From NCBI GenBank assembly GCA_964650285.1, contig CAZYSP010000015.1, forward strand, positions 1 to 14,385: a stretch of DNA of 14,385 bases, given 5' to 3'. A program made the position numbers and the translations under genes. The notes under the pieces are model-generated. The model worked only from the letters and a program-made list of their open reading frames with translations. It searched no databases and was not told where the DNA came from. This stretch comes from JACPJP01 sp964650285. Lineage in GTDB: Archaea > Nanobdellota > Nanobdellia > Woesearchaeales > GW2011-AR4. Of this stretch, positions 6,571 through 12,630 are shown in pieces. Every line of letters starts with the position of its first letter. Positions within the stretch are counted from its first letter, which is position 1.

Positions 6571-7218
6571 TTAGTAGTTATGTTCTTGTCCTATTAGTTT
6601 TGCTATATTTTTCATGACATCATCTGTTAGTTTTCTCAATAATTTCTTTGTCATTTTTCTATTATAGTAATAATCAAAGTAAATAGGTTTTCCTATACTA
6701 ATTATTACATTTTTTTTAATTTTGGGCATTGATTTTCCTTTCGGCATGAGCTCAAATGTGCCTTTGAGTCCGACTGGAATAATTGGTACTTTAGCCAACA
6801 ATGCTAATCTTATCATCCCGGTTTTTCCTTTTTGTATTCTTCCGTTAGGACTTCTTTCTCCTTCAGGGTAGATGCATACTATACTTTCTTTTTTCAATGC
6901 AGTTGTCGATTCCTTAAAAGCCTTTTCTGGCATTTTCGCGTTTAATATAATCACTTTATTTTTCTCATTCCCAAATAGAAATTTTGTTATTCTAAAATAC
7001 GCGTCTTTTACTAACCTCCTCTTAGCTATGAATCGTATATAGGTCTTTGCTTTATCTAAAAACATAACATACATAACCCAGATATCTAAATAGCTTACAT
7101 GGTTTGCTGCCACTATATACCCTCCTTTTGTAGGAAGATTTTTTAGACCATTGATTTTCTTTAGCAATAATTTACAGCATATATTGGAAACAAACTTGTT
7201 CAAATAGTAGTTAAACAT
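6571..7218 (-). CDS. PlsC-like acyltransferase, copy 2, first gene of the operon
   Basis: Lysophospholipid acyltransferase family. Seen: NHVSYLD with His40 and Asp45 (HX4D motif), YPEGERS at 117-123, KGKTGMIRLALLAKVPIIPV, then GTFELMPKG and a C-terminal helix-rich tail like that of copy 1. The second block differs from copy 1: the usual ..PLDR stretch is replaced by NKVIILNA, so substrate preference may differ. The length of 215 residues is normal for short PlsC proteins. A TATA element centred 27 nt before ATG 7218, with no Shine-Dalgarno, indicates a leaderless transcript covering both acyltransferases and gpsA. The two copies could act one after the other on the sn-1 and sn-2 positions; this is inference from the pairing. 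Confidence 0.9.
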   Translation of the reverse strand: MFNYYLNKFVSNICCKLLLKKINGLKNLPTKGGYIVAANHVSYLDIWVMYVMFLDKAKTYIRFIAKRRLVKDAYFRITKFLFGNEKNKVIILNAKMPEKAFKESTTALKKESIVCIYPEGERSPNGRIQKGKTGMIRLALLAKVPIIPVGLKGTFELMPKGKSMPKIKKNVIISIGKPIYFDYYYNRKMTKKLLRKLTDDVMKNIAKLIGQEHNY

Positions 7219-7240
7219 ATTTTAGTGAAATCTAAGTGTG

Positions 7241-7249
7241 TTTAAAAAA
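7241..7249 (-). promoter_or_regulatory. TATA-box promoter of the plsC-plsC-gpsA operon
   Basis: On the reverse strand TTTTTTAAA is centred about 27 nt before ATG 7218, with AT-rich sequence upstream. The position predicts transcription starting at the ATG. Confidence 0.5.
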
Positions 7250-7265
7250 CTTTTTAAGATATGCA

Positions 7266-7292
7266 AAAGAAATAGAAAAAATAATTTAAAAA
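7266..7292 (-). terminator. T-rich terminator after radA
   Basis: On the reverse strand, runs of 4-6 T (TTTTT, TTTTTT and TTTT) follow directly after the radA stop, as expected for archaeal factor-independent termination. Confidence 0.45.
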
Positions 7293-8336
7293 CTAAATAT
7301 CTTTTAATCCACTACCCTCAACATAGAAGCTTGCTTCACCTTCTGGCAAATTAGGGCTATCAACCAATTTAGCAACTCTGCTGCCTTTCTTTCCCTTTCT
7401 GAGATATATCCTAAAGGTTGATGCATGTCCTACAATATGGCCGCCAATAGCTTGTGTAGGATCACCAAAAAACATATCTGGTCTGGCCATTACTTGGTTT
7501 GTAACATAAACACATAAGTTATGCATATGCGCCAACTTTGCAAGATCTCTCATATGCCTATTTATCTTCTGTTGTCTTTCTGCTAATGTTCCTCTTCCAA
7601 TATACTCTGCCCTGAAGTGTGCTGTCAAAGAATCTATAATAACAAGTTTCACATTTAACCCTTGCTTTTTTATAAGATCCTCAATTTTTTCTGCTAACAG
7701 CATCTGATGGTCTGTATTAAATGCCTTAGCAACCTTTATATTCTTCAGAACTTTTTCTGGTTCCAAACCAACGCCTTTACAAAGTTGCCCAATTCTCTCT
7801 GGCCTGAAGGTATTTTCAGTATCAATGTAAACTGCAGTAGATCCTGGAAATTGCTTCTGGCAATTAACTGCAAGTATGTGTCCTATTTGAGTTTTCCCAG
7901 AACCATATTCACCAAAACATTCTGTTATAGCTGCTGATTCGAAACCACCGCCAACTAGAGTATCAAAAGCTTTACTGCCAGTAGATATCTTTAAGACATT
8001 AGCTCTTTTTTTAAGAACTTCTTCACCGGACTCAAAGCCCATATCCAAAGAAGCTCTTGCCGCCGCTATAATCTTTTTTGCTGCAGCCTCTGCCATTCCT
8101 GTAACTTCTATAATTTCTCCAGGAGTTGCAACTGCGACAGACATTAGGTCGTTATAACCAACTGTTTCAAGTTTCTCAACAGTAGCTGGACCCACTCCGG
8201 GTAAGTCGCTTAATGTTTTCTCTTTAGCAATTTGTTTTTCCTGATCATTGGTTTTTGTAACTTTTGATTTCAGGTTCTTTTCGGATTTTTTCTCATTACT
8301 TGGTATAGCCTTTTGTTCCATTAAGATTTGTTTCAT
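7293..8336 (-). CDS. radA: DNA repair and recombination protein RadA
   Basis: Archaeal RecA/Rad51 recombinase; it forms filaments on single-stranded DNA and catalyses ATP-dependent strand exchange. The 347 residues comprise a lysine-rich N-terminal extension (1-40), a helix-hairpin-helix DNA-binding domain (LPGVGPATVEKLE at 45-57; TGMAEAAAKKI near 79-89) and the ATPase core. Walker A is GEYGSGKT (142-149), Walker B is LVIID (231-235). YIDTENTFRPERI near 170-182, the AERQQKINRHMRDLA segment, VTNQVMARPDMFFG and the HIVGHAS motif are all typical of RadA. The start is ATG 8336 because AAGGTGAT (8341-8348) is a strong ribosome binding site 4 nt upstream; an in-frame GTG at 8345 lies inside it. A T-rich stretch separates it from the small gene at 8392, so radA may have its own start as well as read-through. 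RPA, its usual partner, is encoded two genes upstream. Confidence 0.97.
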   Translation of the reverse strand: MKQILMEQKAIPSNEKKSEKNLKSKVTKTNDQEKQIAKEKTLSDLPGVGPATVEKLETVGYNDLMSVAVATPGEIIEVTGMAEAAAKKIIAAARASLDMGFESGEEVLKKRANVLKISTGSKAFDTLVGGGFESAAITECFGEYGSGKTQIGHILAVNCQKQFPGSTAVYIDTENTFRPERIGQLCKGVGLEPEKVLKNIKVAKAFNTDHQMLLAEKIEDLIKKQGLNVKLVIIDSLTAHFRAEYIGRGTLAERQQKINRHMRDLAKLAHMHNLCVYVTNQVMARPDMFFGDPTQAIGGHIVGHASTFRIYLRKGKKGSRVAKLVDSPNLPEGEASFYVEGSGLKDI

Positions 8337-8340
8337 TATT

Positions 8341-8348
8341 ATCACCTT
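8341..8348 (-). promoter_or_regulatory. Ribosome binding site of radA
   Basis: AAGGTGAT on the reverse strand, 4 nt before ATG 8336. It is the same core as for rps2 and rules out the in-frame GTG inside it. Confidence 0.75.
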
Positions 8349-8369
8349 TTAAATTTTTTGTTTCCTGAT

Positions 8370-8391
8370 ATAAAAAAATAAAGAAATAAAA
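8370..8391 (-). terminator. T-rich stretch between the small gene and radA
   Basis: On the reverse strand a T-tract region including seven consecutive T starts immediately after the stop of the 93-residue gene. It could terminate part of the transcripts, or its 3' part could act as a TATA region for radA. Confidence 0.35.
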
Positions 8392-8673
8392 TTAAGCTGC
8401 ACCTCCCAATTCTTTCATGACAAGATACTCGTAGGCTTTCTGCAGCACTAAAGAAGCCTTTGGAAGGTCATTTGTTCTTAAAGTGCTTGTACTCTGCCAC
8501 TCGCCATTTTTGTCCATATATCTTCTCTGAAAAGAAACAGTTCTAAAACTTACTTCTTCACCAGTTTTGCTTTTTCCTTGGTTTTCCCACACAGTAGCTG
8601 TTAAGCCTCCTGTTGAAAACTTTTTTTCTGGTATATTCCCAGAAATATTTTCAGTTTCTATTTTTGTGCTCAT
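8392..8673 (-). CDS. Small conserved protein of unknown function upstream of radA
   Basis: A 93-residue soluble protein with no signal peptide or membrane segment. I cannot give it a function. The core (residues 20-90) reads as a short beta-rich domain, with TGGLTATVWENQGKS, SFRTVSFQRRYMDKNGEWQ and TSTLRTNDLPKASLVLQKAY followed by a helix. Aromatic and basic residues in the second strand (FQRRY) would suit nucleic acid binding. I recall similar small proteins, with a (R/K)xGxxxATxWxN start and NDLPKxxLVxxKAYEYL end, in bacteria and archaea without an experimental role, but I could not search for them. GAGGA (8681-8685) lies 7 nt upstream of ATG 8673 and supports this start. Placement between the RPA block and radA, on the same strand, suggests a role in single-stranded DNA handling or repair. 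That is inference from context only. Confidence 0.85.
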   Translation of the reverse strand: MSTKIETENISGNIPEKKFSTGGLTATVWENQGKSKTGEEVSFRTVSFQRRYMDKNGEWQSTSTLRTNDLPKASLVLQKAYEYLVMKELGGAA

Positions 8674-8749
8674 TTTACTTTCCTCGTTGCTTTCGCGTTT
8701 TGTTTCAACATCCCCTTAATTATGAGTATGCAAAGTATAGACTTCACAA

Positions 8750-8790
8750 CTCCAGGAATGGAGGTGCTGTACGAGCAATTTCATACAGCA
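8750..8790 (-). promoter_or_regulatory. Two adjacent leader hairpins upstream of the 93-residue gene
   Basis: On the reverse strand, TGCTGTA (8790-8784) pairs with TACAGCA (8771-8765) around a 12-nt loop. One base later CTCCA (8763-8759) pairs with TGGAG (8754-8750) around TTCC. CTATA/TATAG (8799-8795 with 8740-8736) could close both into a three-way junction. The first hairpin begins at the transcript start predicted from the TATA box. Pairings are seen, function is unknown. Confidence 0.4.
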
Positions 8791-8811
8791 AATACTATAG
8801 GGACTACCTTA

Positions 8812-8819
8812 TTTATATA
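8812..8819 (-). promoter_or_regulatory. TATA box for the 93-residue gene (and possibly radA)
   Basis: TATATAAA on the reverse strand predicts a start near 8789. The resulting leader of about 115 nt contains the two hairpins and the GAGGA ribosome binding site. The element is partly palindromic and could also act on the other strand. Confidence 0.55.
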
Positions 8820-8829
8820 CCTCGTCCGG

Positions 8830-8842
8830 GAATGTCCAGTGC
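8830..8842. repeat. 13-bp direct repeat, copy 1
   Basis: GAATGTCCAGTGC on the + strand, an exact match to the copy at 8902-8914. It lies about 20 bp upstream of the TATA box at 8812-8819 (reverse strand), a usual place for a regulator site. Confidence 0.6.
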
Positions 8843-8901
8843 ACCCTAAATACAGAATTTGCGCATTATAAGCTCTGTAAAGCCAATATTTTGAGGTTTC
8901 A

Positions 8902-8914
8902 GAATGTCCAGTGC
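8902..8914. repeat. 13-bp direct repeat, copy 2
   Basis: GAATGTCCAGTGC, same orientation as copy 1 and 72 bp away (about seven helical turns). It lies 20 bp downstream of the stop of the 8934-9395 gene. Confidence 0.6.
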
Positions 8915-8933
8915 TTCTAGAGCATATACTTTC

Positions 8934-9395
8934 TTAGATATAAGTCAATAGTATGTACAAATCCAGTAAAATAACAGCCAAAAAGAATATTTTCTCCAAT
9001 AAAGAGTTTGTTTTGAAAAATCCATTGATTCTTTTATTAATTAAGGGATAAAAAGGTTTTATCCCTTTCCTGGTCAATGCATCCATAAATAAATGGGAGA
9101 AATAGCCTACTAAAACAGCAGCTCCAATTTCTTTATTTACATAATAAAAAATATAATATAATATTAACGGGACATATATCGAATGGAAAAATCCCCTGTG
9201 GCCAAAAAGAATATTTATTATTCTTGAAATTTGCCTGTTTTTCTTCCCAATTTTTGATTTTGTATCATCGATATCCGGAAAAATAGAGAAAAATACTACA
9301 ATTAAAACAAAAAGCAGTTTATTTTGAATATTAAAAAAATCTAATGCTAATAAAGCAACTAAAAGTCCAAATGCTAAATGAGTATAATACATCAT
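8934..9395 (-). CDS. YdjM/DUF457-like membrane-bound metal-dependent hydrolase
   Basis: Multi-pass membrane protein of 153 residues with the conserved polar motifs of the YdjM/DUF457 family, predicted to be membrane-bound metal-dependent hydrolases. Seen: HLAFG with His6 in the first helix, FPDIDD at 39-44, GHRGFFHS at 65-72 and GYFSHLFMDALT at 97-108, which together give the His/Asp set expected to bind metal. About five hydrophobic segments are visible: 7-21, 26-40, 73-86, 90-104 and 132-153. The substrate is unknown for the family. The best-known bacterial member, E. coli YdjM, is under LexA control. The gene follows rpa after 27 nt on the same strand with no Shine-Dalgarno, so it is probably co-transcribed with it. 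ATG 9392 is an equally good start. Family is fairly sure, activity unproven. Confidence 0.85.
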   Translation of the reverse strand: MMYYTHLAFGLLVALLALDFFNIQNKLLFVLIVVFFSIFPDIDDTKSKIGKKNRQISRIINILFGHRGFFHSIYVPLILYYIFYYVNKEIGAAVLVGYFSHLFMDALTRKGIKPFYPLINKRINGFFKTNSLLEKIFFLAVILLDLYILLTYI

Positions 9396-9422
9396 ATTAA
9401 AGAAAAATAAAGAATTATATTA

Positions 9423-10430
9423 TTAATTACTTTCTACTTTCTTCACTTCATCATCTAATCTTTTGATTTCTTCTTCAGGATCTGGATTTAGTAAGACTTC
9501 ATTTGCTAAAATCTCTATTCTGTCAAAAAAGAGATTCTTTTTAACCCTGCCATTTATTTTAACAATATTTCCCAATAGTTCTGTCTTAACCTCTTCAAAT
9601 TTTTCTGGATTATCTTTATACATTAAAATTTTTTCTTTATTTGAATTAATGAGCTTCTCCATACTGTCCCTAAAAAATACTGTTCTTATATTTTCAGTTC
9701 CATCATCAACAATAAGATTTAAGACATAAGAATAATCAGGCTCGATATTATTGTGCTCAGGGCATGAAAATACGCCCTCAGCATTTTTTGCCCTCTTGCT
9801 GCACTGCGGGCATATTTCAAAAAACCTTGGGTCAAATATTTGCACTATTGTACCTAAAATTTCTACAATACCGTCATTTTCTGTCAGCTTGTCAATAGTT
9901 TTTCTTTCAGCAGTATATTGTTTTACACTTTTTATAATCTCTCCTTCCGGATTCAATATCACTTTGCTTCGGTCATTCAAATGCAGCTCAATATTCCCGT
10001 TATTGTCCTTAACATAAGCCCCAACTATTTTTAATGACATATCCTTGCTTATATTCTTTATATTTTCTGCCTGCTCACCCCACATCACAACCCTTACAGT
10101 CCCAGTCTCGTCTCCAATAACCAAAGAAGCTACCTTGCCCTCCCTTTCATTTGTTTTGAATTCCCTTAACTCATAAGTTTGCAGTACTTTTCCAACAGTC
10201 TCCACATTTCTTAAGCCTGCAAGAATGTTTTTTATCTGTAGTTTCCCAGTAAAAGCATCGAATAATTTTATTCCAAATTCATTGGCAACAATATGCGCAG
10301 CCCCTTCCTTGCTTATCAACCCGGAAAGCTGCTTCATCTTAGCGTCTATCTTTCCATTAATTTCACTTTCAGAAATCTTTCCTTCTTGTTTTATCCTTTC
10401 AATAATCTGCTCATAAGGGATTTTTATCAT
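9423..10430 (-). CDS. rpa: Replication protein A, archaeal single-stranded DNA-binding protein
   Basis: Binds and protects single-stranded DNA in replication, repair and recombination and cooperates with RadA. The 335 residues have an N-terminal helical domain (1-60), an OB fold (about 68-160; VGKVLQTYELREF, GDETGTVRVVMWGEQAENI), and a second OB fold (about 185-310) with an inserted zinc site: Cys207, Cys210, Cys223 and His226 (CPQC...CPEH). The C-terminus is short and acidic (NPDPEEEIKRLDDEV). This layout resembles single-polypeptide archaeal RPA of the Pyrococcus RPA41 and DPANN kind. A TATA box (10457-10464) about 30 nt before ATG 10430 predicts an almost leaderless transcript. The YdjM-like gene follows after 27 nt. 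No truncation or odd residue was seen. Confidence 0.93.
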   Translation of the reverse strand: MIKIPYEQIIERIKQEGKISESEINGKIDAKMKQLSGLISKEGAAHIVANEFGIKLFDAFTGKLQIKNILAGLRNVETVGKVLQTYELREFKTNEREGKVASLVIGDETGTVRVVMWGEQAENIKNISKDMSLKIVGAYVKDNNGNIELHLNDRSKVILNPEGEIIKSVKQYTAERKTIDKLTENDGIVEILGTIVQIFDPRFFEICPQCSKRAKNAEGVFSCPEHNNIEPDYSYVLNLIVDDGTENIRTVFFRDSMEKLINSNKEKILMYKDNPEKFEEVKTELLGNIVKINGRVKKNLFFDRIEILANEVLLNPDPEEEIKRLDDEVKKVESN

Positions 10431-10456
10431 CTTTTATTTGTTGTTAAAAATTATTC

Positions 10457-10464
10457 TTTATATA
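10457..10464 (-). promoter_or_regulatory. TATA-box promoter of rpa
   Basis: TATATAAA on the reverse strand, about 30 nt before ATG 10430, in the 51-nt space after the upstream cysteine-rich gene. It predicts a leader of only a few bases. Confidence 0.5.
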
Positions 10465-10481
10465 GTTTTGTATGGTGGATG

Positions 10482-11570
10482 TTATATTAAAATGCCTGGA
10501 GGACCCCCCACCCCATTTCCTTCTTCTTCCTCTGGTGGTGGGCATGCTTCATTATCGCACTTACCACAAGCATCTGCATCAGGACAACCATCATCGCAAC
10601 GATTACCGCAAATAAGACCGCAATTGTTTTTTACACCACATTTCATATCGTCGTTCTGGAAACAAAGAGTATCAGGACAATTGTCATCACAAAAATTACC
10701 AATTTGCCTGCCACATTCAGTAGTCTCACCACATTTTAAGTCGTAATCATGGTCATCACAACATATTCCTTCACAAAAAGAGAAGGTGGCTCCAGGACAG
10801 GGGTAGGGGATTCTAAAATCATCTATTACTGACCTACAATTATTATAATAACCGCAAGTTTCTTCCTTGATTTCTCCACCATATCCTGCACCTCTAACAT
10901 CATTGCAATCTGCACCACAATCCACAGAAAGTATGCACACTTCTTTAGCCTCATCAAACTCGTAGTCAACCGGTAATTCAAAATTGGATGTCATATTAAA
11001 ATTTCCAATTAGTTTTTTATTTTTGACTTTATCTGTAATTATAGGTATTTCTACATCTGCATTTACTGTGTTAAAATATTCAACACCTTCTTCAACACTC
11101 CTTTTTTCAACAGAAGAAGTGTATCTAGCATTAGAAATTTCTAAATTAAGGTTTCCAAATTCAAAAGCCAATCTCTTCTCAAATGCTTCACCAAATAATT
11201 CCATTGAATCGTCTTCGTCAATGAAACAATTTCTGGTCTTGCCGCTAATTCCTAATTTTCCATTTACGTCTTCAAAGGTCTCCTTTATTTTATTTATATA
11301 TGCTAATTCTGGATCACAAGAGGATTTTAATCCAAAAACTTTATTATTATCAAAGTTTCTAATTGTATTTTCATTTATTCCTTCTCCAATTTCTTCAATT
11401 ATCACAGGAACACGACTATTTTTCTCAAATGTTCTAAGCATACTAAAAGAATATTCTCCTACTTGAGGTAGTTTATATTGAATTGTTGAGTACATCAATA
11501 TTCCTATAGCCATAAAAAGACCTATTAATAGCATAAACCAGTGCAATCCCATTGATTTTTTGTTGAACAT
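10482..11570 (-). CDS. Membrane-anchored cysteine-rich surface protein, pilin-like N-terminus
   Basis: Not a recognised family. With ATG 11570 the protein has 362 residues: a short basic N-terminus (MFNKKSMG), one transmembrane helix (about 9-29), an extracytoplasmic region and a cysteine-rich C-terminal third. There are 24 cysteines, all outside the membrane segment. Residues 275-306 and 307-340 are tandem repeats of pattern KCGx4CGx3-8CDDxCPDxxxC. The end is Glu/Pro/Gly-rich (PPPEEEEGNGVGG). The KKS before the hydrophobic stretch fits an archaeal prepilin peptidase site, but no Glu follows at +5. The frame could start at TTG 11594, overlapping the upstream gene; ATG 11570 begins 14 nt after its stop and is preferred. 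It is the last gene of a four-gene operon of similar membrane proteins. The cysteine content implies oxidative folding outside the cell. The function is unknown; a surface or tip subunit is inference. Confidence 0.8.
   Translation of the reverse strand: MFNKKSMGLHWFMLLIGLFMAIGILMYSTIQYKLPQVGEYSFSMLRTFEKNSRVPVIIEEIGEGINENTIRNFDNNKVFGLKSSCDPELAYINKIKETFEDVNGKLGISGKTRNCFIDEDDSMELFGEAFEKRLAFEFGNLNLEISNARYTSSVEKRSVEEGVEYFNTVNADVEIPIITDKVKNKKLIGNFNMTSNFELPVDYEFDEAKEVCILSVDCGADCNDVRGAGYGGEIKEETCGYYNNCRSVIDDFRIPYPCPGATFSFCEGICCDDHDYDLKCGETTECGRQIGNFCDDNCPDTLCFQNDDMKCGVKNNCGLICGNRCDDGCPDADACGKCDNEACPPPEEEEGNGVGGPPGILI
10551..10748 (-). repeat. Tandem cysteine-rich coding repeat, two units
   Basis: Unit A (10653-10748, 32 residues) and unit B (10551-10652, 34 residues) share KCG, xxCG, xFC/NRC, DDxCPD and a final Cys in the same order. 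Unit B has two extra cysteines. The resemblance is at protein level and suggests internal duplication of a small disulfide-stabilised module. Confidence 0.65.
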
Positions 11571-11584
11571 TTTAATAATATTTT

Positions 11585-12136
11585 TTAGTTGCAAATATCT
11601 GGATTCATATACAATTTAACTGAGATACTATCCAAGCGATTGCCATACATAAATACTACTGGTGCTTCGCTTGGAAGGCATAACTCGCTCCCAAAAAAAT
11701 TAGGAATTATCTCATTTTCATCTGTCACGTCGTATTTAAAGATGTCATTTTCTGGAACTATCTCGTAGTTAATGAAATGACCATGCAACCATGTACTCCC
11801 ATGGTCTAATGATATCCCCCATCTTGCATGGCTTTTTTGTGAGAAGTAATTATCAGCTAAATCATTTAATTGGTCATAATTAATATCATTATTTAAATAT
11901 GCCTGTACAATAACATCAGAGACTTTCATATTCTCATCAACAGGTATTTCAAGGAAAAAATTTAGGGCTTTGGTTACCTCAATCTCGTCTTTTTGAAATT
12001 CAAATTGTTCATACTGGTTTTTAGCTTTGGAAATACTACACCCATAAAAAAACAATAGCGCCACAACAACTACAAACATAACTGTCAAAAGAGGCACAAG
12101 TTCTTCTATTGCTATTCCACCTTTTTTATTTGACAT
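11585..12136 (-). CDS. Type IV pilin-like protein
   Basis: A 183-residue single-pass membrane protein with the best pilin signature of the cluster. MSNKKG is followed by GIAIEELV: cleavage after Gly6 would place Glu11 at position +5 of the mature protein, as in type IV pilins. The hydrophobic helix (about 13-32, LVPLLTVMFVVVVALLFFY) follows at once. The rest (about 36-183) is a soluble domain with no family I recognise and two cysteines near the end (LCLPS, DICN). The start overlaps the end of the upstream gene by 11 nt, which suggests translational coupling. It is third of four genes in the operon. Probably a pilin or pseudopilin subunit processed by a PibD/FlaK-type peptidase; the peptidase is not in the window. 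Confidence 0.82.
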   Translation of the reverse strand: MSNKKGGIAIEELVPLLTVMFVVVVALLFFYGCSISKAKNQYEQFEFQKDEIEVTKALNFFLEIPVDENMKVSDVIVQAYLNNDINYDQLNDLADNYFSQKSHARWGISLDHGSTWLHGHFINYEIVPENDIFKYDVTDENEIIPNFFGSELCLPSEAPVVFMYGNRLDSISVKLYMNPDICN

Positions 12137-12629
12137 TTTGAATCGCTATTGTTAATTTCTCTTTTGTTAGTATACCATTACCGGAAAAAATAAGGATGTC
12201 TTCGTTAATCACTTTTGTTGCAATTTTCTCTTCATCCCAATTGGATGTGTTTATGTCTATGGGTAGATGGGGTCCAGGATTACTTGAGGTAGAGGGGACT
12301 GGTAAGACTAATGAAAAAGAATATTTTACATTACTTCCTTGGAAACAATCTTCCATATTTTCTTGTGTAAATTCGCTTATATCTATCACTCCCTTATGAA
12401 TTCTTCTAAATTCGTCCTGGTAAGCAAAACACTTTTCAGAATTATAAAATCTGGATGCCAAAATTAATTCGTCTTCTAAACCAACAGGTATTCTCGATGC
12501 TTCTGCTACAGAAATATTCAACACATAAGCAATCATCAGGGCACCAATTCCTACTGCTACAACAAACAATAACCAAAAAATCCAATTTGATATGGCTGCA
12601 CTTCCATTTTTGAGACTAAATATTTTCAT
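12126..12629 (-). CDS. Membrane-anchored protein with pilin-like N-terminus
   Basis: A 167-residue protein not recognised beyond its layout: basic N-terminus (MKIFSLKNG), a hydrophobic segment (about 15-38, IFWLLFVVAVGIGALMIAYV) and a C-terminal extracytoplasmic domain with two cysteines (KCFAY, EDCFQ). NG followed by SAAIS could be a prepilin cleavage site, but Glu +5 is missing (Ser instead). The frame extends to a GTG at 12638 inside the upstream gene; ATG 12629, one base after that gene's stop (TAAAATG), is the better start. It is tightly coupled to both neighbours, which have the same layout, so it is probably one subunit of a multi-protein surface assembly. A minor pilin is the most likely identity, though unproven. 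Confidence 0.75.
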   Translation of the reverse strand: MKIFSLKNGSAAISNWIFWLLFVVAVGIGALMIAYVLNISVAEASRIPVGLEDELILASRFYNSEKCFAYQDEFRRIHKGVIDISEFTQENMEDCFQGSNVKYSFSLVLPVPSTSSNPGPHLPIDINTSNWDEEKIATKVINEDILIFSGNGILTKEKLTIAIQNVK

Positions 12630-12630
12630 T

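Larger units (their letters stand above)
8674..8933. other. Intergenic region with promoter, structured leader and repeats
   Basis: These 260 bases hold no supported gene. Going along the reverse strand they contain two copies of a 13-bp direct repeat, a TATA box, two adjacent hairpins beginning at the predicted transcript start, and about 70 nt of leader ending in the ribosome binding site of the 93-residue gene. A further possible stem is TACAGA (8851-8856) with TCTGTA (8874-8879), lying between the repeats. No tRNA fold or TPsiC-arm sequence was found on either strand. Confidence 0.6.

Noticed and set aside
8613..8849. 78-codon + strand open frame across the 8674-8933 spacer
   Set aside because: It begins inside the antisense of the 93-residue gene, ends in the promoter/repeat region, and has no recognisable domain or ribosome binding site.
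8674..8933. Possible tRNA or C/D-box RNA gene in the spacer
   Set aside because: No acceptor stem, TPsiC sequence or paired C and D boxes were found on either strand; only leader hairpins and repeats are supported.
10438..10746. 102-codon + strand open frame with Pro/Ser-rich product
   Set aside because: It is the antisense of the cysteine repeat region and the rpa promoter. The composition reflects the complementary strand of the Cys/Asp/Gly codons, and there is no ribosome binding site.
10984..11466. 160-codon + strand open frame
   Set aside because: Phe/Ser/Ile-rich shadow of the cysteine-rich membrane protein on the other strand, with no supporting start signal.
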